Of a stretch of DNA of 64,000 nt, positions 59,413 through 64,000 are shown one piece after another. The notes under the pieces were generated by a model that saw only the letters and a program-made list of their open reading frames with translations, did no database searches and was not told the origin of the DNA. This stretch comes from Euonymus europaeus (taxonomy: Eukaryota > Streptophyta > Magnoliopsida > Celastrales > Celastraceae): assembly GCA_963580455.1 (NCBI GenBank), contig OY756957.1:7197001-7261000 (forward strand), in the 5' to 3' direction. The first letter of the stretch is position 1. The number at the start of each line of letters is the position of its first letter. The translations under genes and the position numbers were made by a program.

Positions 59413-60709
59413 ATCGCCAAATCTTAACGAAATCTTCTCAATCTATAACTTTCTATGCACACACATGCCCTAAAATCATGCTCCTTCGGATCCAAATTAT
59501 ATGCTCCAATACCTGTGTAACTCAAAAGGATCCCAAGATACAGAAACCAAACAATTGCCGTAAGAAAGTTTAATTGAAAGTTCTAGGGTTATATGCTGGC
59601 AATTGAAACCGGACCGACATCTACCAGCCGCAATCCTAGACTCAGATTCCAATAGTTATTTTTGAAACTCTTGGATTTTAAGCATTTCTTCCAAATTCGG
59701 ATGAATCGAAATGAAAACAAATTCAAACATTGAAAAACAGAAAAATATCTTTTAGTAACAAGAAGTGCAGCATCCACCTAGTATTAAATCAAATCACGGT
59801 CAAACAACAGATGCGCAAGTTGAAACCGCAATTAATACTATCATTCATAGTCCAAGTACGACTTTCAGCTGGAAACCCCAAAATCCACTGACGGTCCAAC
59901 AATTTTGCAGTCATAATCAACAAAACAACTTGGAACCACCATGGTGTTCAAAGGTTACAGGAACAAGTTGGAGAGCCAATTGCAACAGTCTAGGCGCTGA
60001 AAAGATCAAAAGTCAAAACTTGAAACCAAGCCAAATCAAAAACGGAAGAGGAACCCTAAAGTTATATAAAACAAGACCAAATCAAACAAACAAAGACAAG
60101 ACAACCCAAAAGTTGGATAAAAAGCAGAGATCAAAAAAAGAAGAAGAAAATAAAATAAAGGACGATGCCAAATACCCTTTTTTTTAGCGAAAATTTTCAA
60201 ACTTTCTAGAGATGTAAAGGAGAGAAAGAAAGCGACAGCTTAGACAAACAAAGGGTGAGAGAGAGCACCTGAAGAAAGGGACAAAATTGGAGAGAATCTG
60301 CACAGAGAACTTGGAAACTCCAACAACAAGAAGAAGCAGCAGAGGAGGAGGGAGCAGAAGATTAAGAACAACTTCGCCTTTTGAGCATCTTCTATTGTGA
60401 TTCGAGGAACCAAAGAAAGAAGAGAAAAGCTTAAAACTTTTTTTATGCAAAGATTCACAATTTTTTACAGAGAAAGGAAATGAGTCATCATGTGGTGAAA
60501 AAATCTAAAGACAAATACTGCCATGAGTGAGACGAGCTTGACTAGAGAGAAAAACACAAGTAGGCCACATGTATCTTTCTTCAATTATCATTTTGATAGA
60601 CCATTATCCCTCACGGCACGCGCTTTGGTGGAGCGTGGACTAATCTTCTGAGTTCCAGTTTCTTATTTATTAGCCTGCCTAAGCCCAATTTGAAGTCTGA
60701 ACATACTGA
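59413..60709. other. XLG 5' leader and divergent promoter region
   Basis: The XLG transcript probably starts near 60450, where the reverse strand is CT-rich as in plant leaders, with an intron in the 5' UTR. No other gene is supported; short frames here lack similarity. A divergent promoter with the PPR gene is likely. Confidence 0.45.
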
Positions 60710-60715
60710 GGCCCA
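60682..60715. promoter_or_regulatory. paired site II elements between XLG and PPR genes
   Basis: AGCCCA (60682-60687) and GGCCCA (60710-60715) lie 28 bp apart in the divergent spacer. This two-element spacing is common in promoters of plant PPR genes for organelle proteins. Function is inferred. Confidence 0.5.
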
Positions 60716-61052
60716 ATTTAGGACTGCTGACGTGGCAAGAGAAGATTTTGCCAAATATGGAGACGGAATCACATGGAGCCATTTCATTTTATCCTATCCA
60801 GAACTCCCATAATCTGACAGTCTTCTTATTTCTGGCTGGATTTCTTACTTTCAAATTCATGGATGACATTCAAGCCACCTATTTTAATCAAAACTCAACT
60901 CCCGTCTTCACTTTCACTCAATTTTCCTAGAGAAAAAACAACACATCTACTTTTTTCAATGAAGATCATATATCTTCCATGGTTGATTCAACTTTAGTGA
61001 GCTTTTCTGGGTGTTTTGAGTATTGGAAGGCTGAGCCAATGTTGGGAAAGAG

Positions 61053-62873
61053 ATGATGATTAGTACACCAGTCTTTCACCAGACCCATCTCTTGTCACAA
61101 CTGGAAGATCCTCCACAAAGCCTGGATTTCAATAAGAAGTTGAAGGAGCAAGAAAGTTTATCTCTTTTAAGGAGATGCAAGAACATGAAAGAATTCAAGC
61201 AAGTTCATGTGCAAATCCTTAAGTTGGGTCTCTTCTGGGACTCTTTCTGTGCAAGCAATCTCTTGGCAACTTGTGCTTTGTCAGATTGGGGCAGCATGGA
61301 CTCTGCCTGCTCGATTTTCGGACGAATTGATGAACCGGGTACTTTTGATTTCAACACCATGATTAGAGGGTATGTCAAGGATCTCAACATGGAAAATGCC
61401 TTGTTTCTGTATGAAGAAATTCTTGAGAGGGCCATCGAGCCTGATAATTTCACATATCCAGTTCTTCTCAAGGCCTGTACCTGGTTACAGGCACTCAAGG
61501 AAGGAATGCAAATTCATGGGCATGTGCATAAGCTTGGTTTTGAAGATGATATATATGTGAAGAACAGCTTGATCACTATGTATGGCAAGTGTGGTGATAT
61601 AGGACTTTCTTGTGCTGTCTTTGAGCAGATAGAACAGAAGAATGTGACCTCTTGGAGTACTATTATTGCAGCTCATGCTAGCTTGGGAATGTGGCTGGAG
61701 TGTCTGATGCTGTTTAGGGATATGACTGATGAGGGATGTTGTAGGCCTGAAGAAAGCACACTTGTCTGTGTCCTCTCTGCTTGTGCCCATTTAGGTGTTT
61801 TTGATCAAGGGAGGTGCAGCCATGGATACTTGTTAAAAAACATTGGGGAACTCAATGTCATTGTACAAACTTCCTTGATAGGCATGTATGTAAAATGTGG
61901 GTATATAGAGAAAGGGATGATTATCTTCCAGAGTATGCCGGAGAAGAACGTAATGACCTACAGTGTCATGATCTCAGCACTTGCAATGCAAGGATATAGG
62001 AGGAAAGCTCTAAGGATCTTCGCGGAAATGCTTGAGGAAGGACTGGTGCCAGATGATGTTGTCTATGTAGGTGTATTGAGTGCTTGTAGTCATGCTGGTC
62101 TTGTTACTGAAGGTCTACAATATTTCAACCGAATGAAATTGGAGCATGGGATTGAACCAACTGCTCAACTCTATGGTTGTCTGGTAGACCTCCTGGGCAG
62201 CGCTGGAATGCTCAAAGACGCGCTGGAGTTGATAAAGAACATGCACTTTGCACCCAACGACGTTGTGTGGCGAACCCTGCTCAGTGCCTGCAAAGCTCAT
62301 CATGATATTGAAATTGCAGAGATAGCAGCCAAGAACCTATTCAGATTAAACTCCTGTAACCCTAGTGACTACTTGACATTGTCAAACATGTACGCGAGGG
62401 ATCAAAGATGGGAGGATGTTTCTAAGATCCGGACTGAGATGGCTTGTAAGGGCATTACTCAAACGCCAGGATTCAGCGCGGTTGAGGTGAAGAGAAAGGT
62501 CTACAAGTTTGTTTCGCAGGATAACTCAAGCCCTCAATGTGATGGCGTTTACGACATGATTCATCAGATGGAATGGCAGTTGAAGTTTGAAGGCTATTCC
62601 CCTGACATATCACAAGTAGTTCTTGATGTAGATGAAGAAGATAAGAGACAGAGGTTGAAAGGACATAGTCAGAAGTTGGCAATTGCATTTGCACTCATAC
62701 ATACGTCTCAGGGTAGGCCTATACGAATAGTTAGAAACCTCAGGATGTGTAATGACTGTCACACATACACCAAACTAATTTCAATGATCTATGAAAGAAA
62801 AATTATAGTCAGAGATCGGAACCAGTTCCACCATTTTACAGATGGAACTTGCTCTTGTAAAGACTATTGGTGA
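61053..62873 (+). CDS. PLS-class pentatricopeptide repeat protein with DYW domain (At1g31920-like)
   Basis: Intronless, 606 aa. DYW-type PPR proteins act in mitochondria or chloroplasts, where they bind RNA sequence-specifically and usually direct C-to-U editing. The PPR tract runs from about residue 45 to 440, with the start of each repeat visible (FNTMIRGYVKDLNMENALFLYEEIL, VTSWSTIIAAHASLGMWLECLMLFRDM, VMTYSVMISALAMQGYRRKALRIFAEML, VYVGVLSACSHAGLVTEG). E/E+ motifs follow and the DYW domain ends HHFTDGTCSCKDYW. The deaminase box reads HSQKLA (538-543), where the usual HSEKLA has catalytic Glu. The CxDCH zinc motif (CNDCH) is intact. The organelle targeting peptide is not obvious at the short N-terminus. 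Length and text match the At1g31920 group as I recall it. It is convergent with PMK. Confidence 0.93.
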   Translation: MMISTPVFHQTHLLSQLEDPPQSLDFNKKLKEQESLSLLRRCKNMKEFKQVHVQILKLGLFWDSFCASNLLATCALSDWGSMDSACSIFGRIDEPGTFDFNTMIRGYVKDLNMENALFLYEEILERAIEPDNFTYPVLLKACTWLQALKEGMQIHGHVHKLGFEDDIYVKNSLITMYGKCGDIGLSCAVFEQIEQKNVTSWSTIIAAHASLGMWLECLMLFRDMTDEGCCRPEESTLVCVLSACAHLGVFDQGRCSHGYLLKNIGELNVIVQTSLIGMYVKCGYIEKGMIIFQSMPEKNVMTYSVMISALAMQGYRRKALRIFAEMLEEGLVPDDVVYVGVLSACSHAGLVTEGLQYFNRMKLEHGIEPTAQLYGCLVDLLGSAGMLKDALELIKNMHFAPNDVVWRTLLSACKAHHDIEIAEIAAKNLFRLNSCNPSDYLTLSNMYARDQRWEDVSKIRTEMACKGITQTPGFSAVEVKRKVYKFVSQDNSSPQCDGVYDMIHQMEWQLKFEGYSPDISQVVLDVDEEDKRQRLKGHSQKLAIAFALIHTSQGRPIRIVRNLRMCNDCHTYTKLISMIYERKIIVRDRNQFHHFTDGTCSCKDYW

Positions 62874-63139
62874 AGTGATAATTTTTCTACTAGTTTTTTG
62901 AACTGCGCAGGGAATTTTACTTCTGCTGCTATTACAATATTGCCAGACAAGAACGCTAGCATAGGCATAATGAACTGTGAACACATACCTTTATTGCATA
63001 CTTGTAAGAAATTACACAAGGTACAAATCCTGCTTCAAATGTTTAGTCAAGGGTTTCTCATATTACCCAGGATAGAAAATTGCATCCGCCAATGACTTGC
63101 GATCGTCTGAGAATATATGAAATACAATAGCAAATATGC

Positions 63140-63836
63140 TTACTCAATATGAACTGAAGAAATTGCTGATGAAACTTCCTGGATTCGCGGATCACCACTT
63201 TCTAAAGATACACCATTAGGAACTTCTCTAACTAACAATGAAAGAACATTGCGCGAACTCCAAACTTCTGTCACGTTACTGCTAGAATCCCCCAAGGTAA
63301 TAGTGAATATCGCATCAAAACCACCTGCTCCGGGAACTCCAGCCAACAGAACTCCTTCCATGTTCATAGTAGCATCCAAAAGCTCAGTTTGTGAATTGGG
63401 TTCTATCTGCAAATTGAGAAATTCAAAAAATATCAGTTTTAAAAATCAATCATCCAAGTCTTTGTCCCAAAAGTTTGGGATCGGCCATCATTTAACAAAT
63501 AAAATAAAAAATTGGATCAATGTGATCCATATTCACAGGTCAGTATACCTTGCTACTAAAATACATTAGAACCTAAGCCAAGGGAATAGTCAAAATGCAA
63601 AGTAATTTCTAATATCCATTTTTAGTATATCTTTTGAAAAGAAATACAAAAAAAGTAATAGAAAGAAAATAAATGACCATGCATTTAAAGAGAAAAAGTA
63701 GAAAACAGCCTACCGGAATACCAGCAGCCTCACCCATCTGACGCATATAGTTTCTGATATCAAGCATAGCACCCCTTGCACCTAACAGAGCTTTTATAAT
63801 TGCTTCTTGGTTCGGCTCTTCGGCTTGCTCCACCCA
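63140..63836 (-). CDS. PMK: phosphomevalonate kinase, C-terminal exons (partial)
   Basis: Phosphomevalonate kinase phosphorylates mevalonate-5-phosphate in the mevalonate route to cytosolic isoprenoids and sterols; it is a GHMP kinase. Only the last two exons are present: 63836-63714 (WVEQAEEPNQEAIIKALLGARGAMLDIRNYMRQMGEAAGIP) and 63406-63140 (IEPNSQTELLDATMNMEGVLLAGVPGAGGFDAIFTITLGDSSSNVTEVW, ending VHIE). The PGAGGFDA motif is the GHMP C-terminal glycine loop. Junctions are GT-AG and in phase. The 5' part of the gene lies beyond the right edge; 63837-64000 is intron. Stop to PPR stop is 266 bp, so the two 3' UTRs nearly meet. Confidence 0.9.
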
Positions 63837-64000
63837 CTATGATTGCAGTTTGTCAAACAAATAGAGTATTACGAGTTACAAGGAGGAACAGTATTCGTAG
63901 CATATCACAAATGTTGAGCCGTGAAGACCCAGAAAACTCAATGCAATGCACAAGAAAAAGTAACATTTAATAGACTATCTTTTCCATGGAGTTCAACCCT

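Noticed and set aside
59765..60187. 140-aa + frame in the XLG leader
   Set aside because: Low-complexity basic text with no similarity, in the presumed 5' UTR/intron of XLG.

Overview
The window is nuclear DNA of a flowering plant, almost certainly a eudicot and probably a woody one; the species cannot be named from sequence alone. The evidence is split genes with short GT-AG introns, AT-rich intergenic DNA dense in plant transposons (Ty1/copia, hAT, MULE, CACTA, Helitron, SINE and a TRIM-like element), and plant-only gene families: a CC-NBS-LRR, SABATH methyltransferases, an extra-large G protein and a DYW-type PPR protein.

Layout. 1-9.7 kb is a stack of nested transposons: a broken copia pol fragment is split by a copia element with two recognisable LTRs, which carries a hAT transposon in its pol region and a SINE-like insert in its 3' LTR. 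10.2-13.1 kb is an intact intronless CC-NBS-LRR gene (-). 14.7-17 kb holds two short non-autonomous elements: a 650-bp hAT-type element and a young 1.3-kb TRIM-like LTR element. 17.6-20.7 kb is a tail-to-tail pair of SABATH methyltransferase genes; the + copy has a damaged first exon. 21.8-30.7 kb (-) is the multi-exon plant ATRIP homologue SUV2. 31-38 kb is AT-rich and gene-poor, with minisatellites, a CACTA end, a MITE and a Helitron. 38.6-47 kb contains two small secreted-peptide genes (-) on either side of a 6.0-kb hAT-bounded unit that holds a dead MULE transposase. 48.3-63.8 kb is a compact housekeeping block: RPN9 (+), XLG3-type G protein (-), a DYW PPR gene (+) and the 3' end of phosphomevalonate kinase (-, running off the right edge).

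The genes do not form a single pathway. They cover immune sensing (NLR, XLG), small-molecule methylation (SABATH), the ATR DNA-damage checkpoint (SUV2), protein turnover (RPN9), organelle RNA processing (PPR) and isoprenoid synthesis (PMK).

The most unusual item is the gene at 46.4-46.9 kb. It encodes a secreted precursor with five tandem copies of a motif closely resembling the IDA/IDL abscission-peptide motif, where canonical IDA precursors carry one. It appears to have grown by duplication of a 90-bp unit, and none of the copies has the usual Arg-His-Asn ending.
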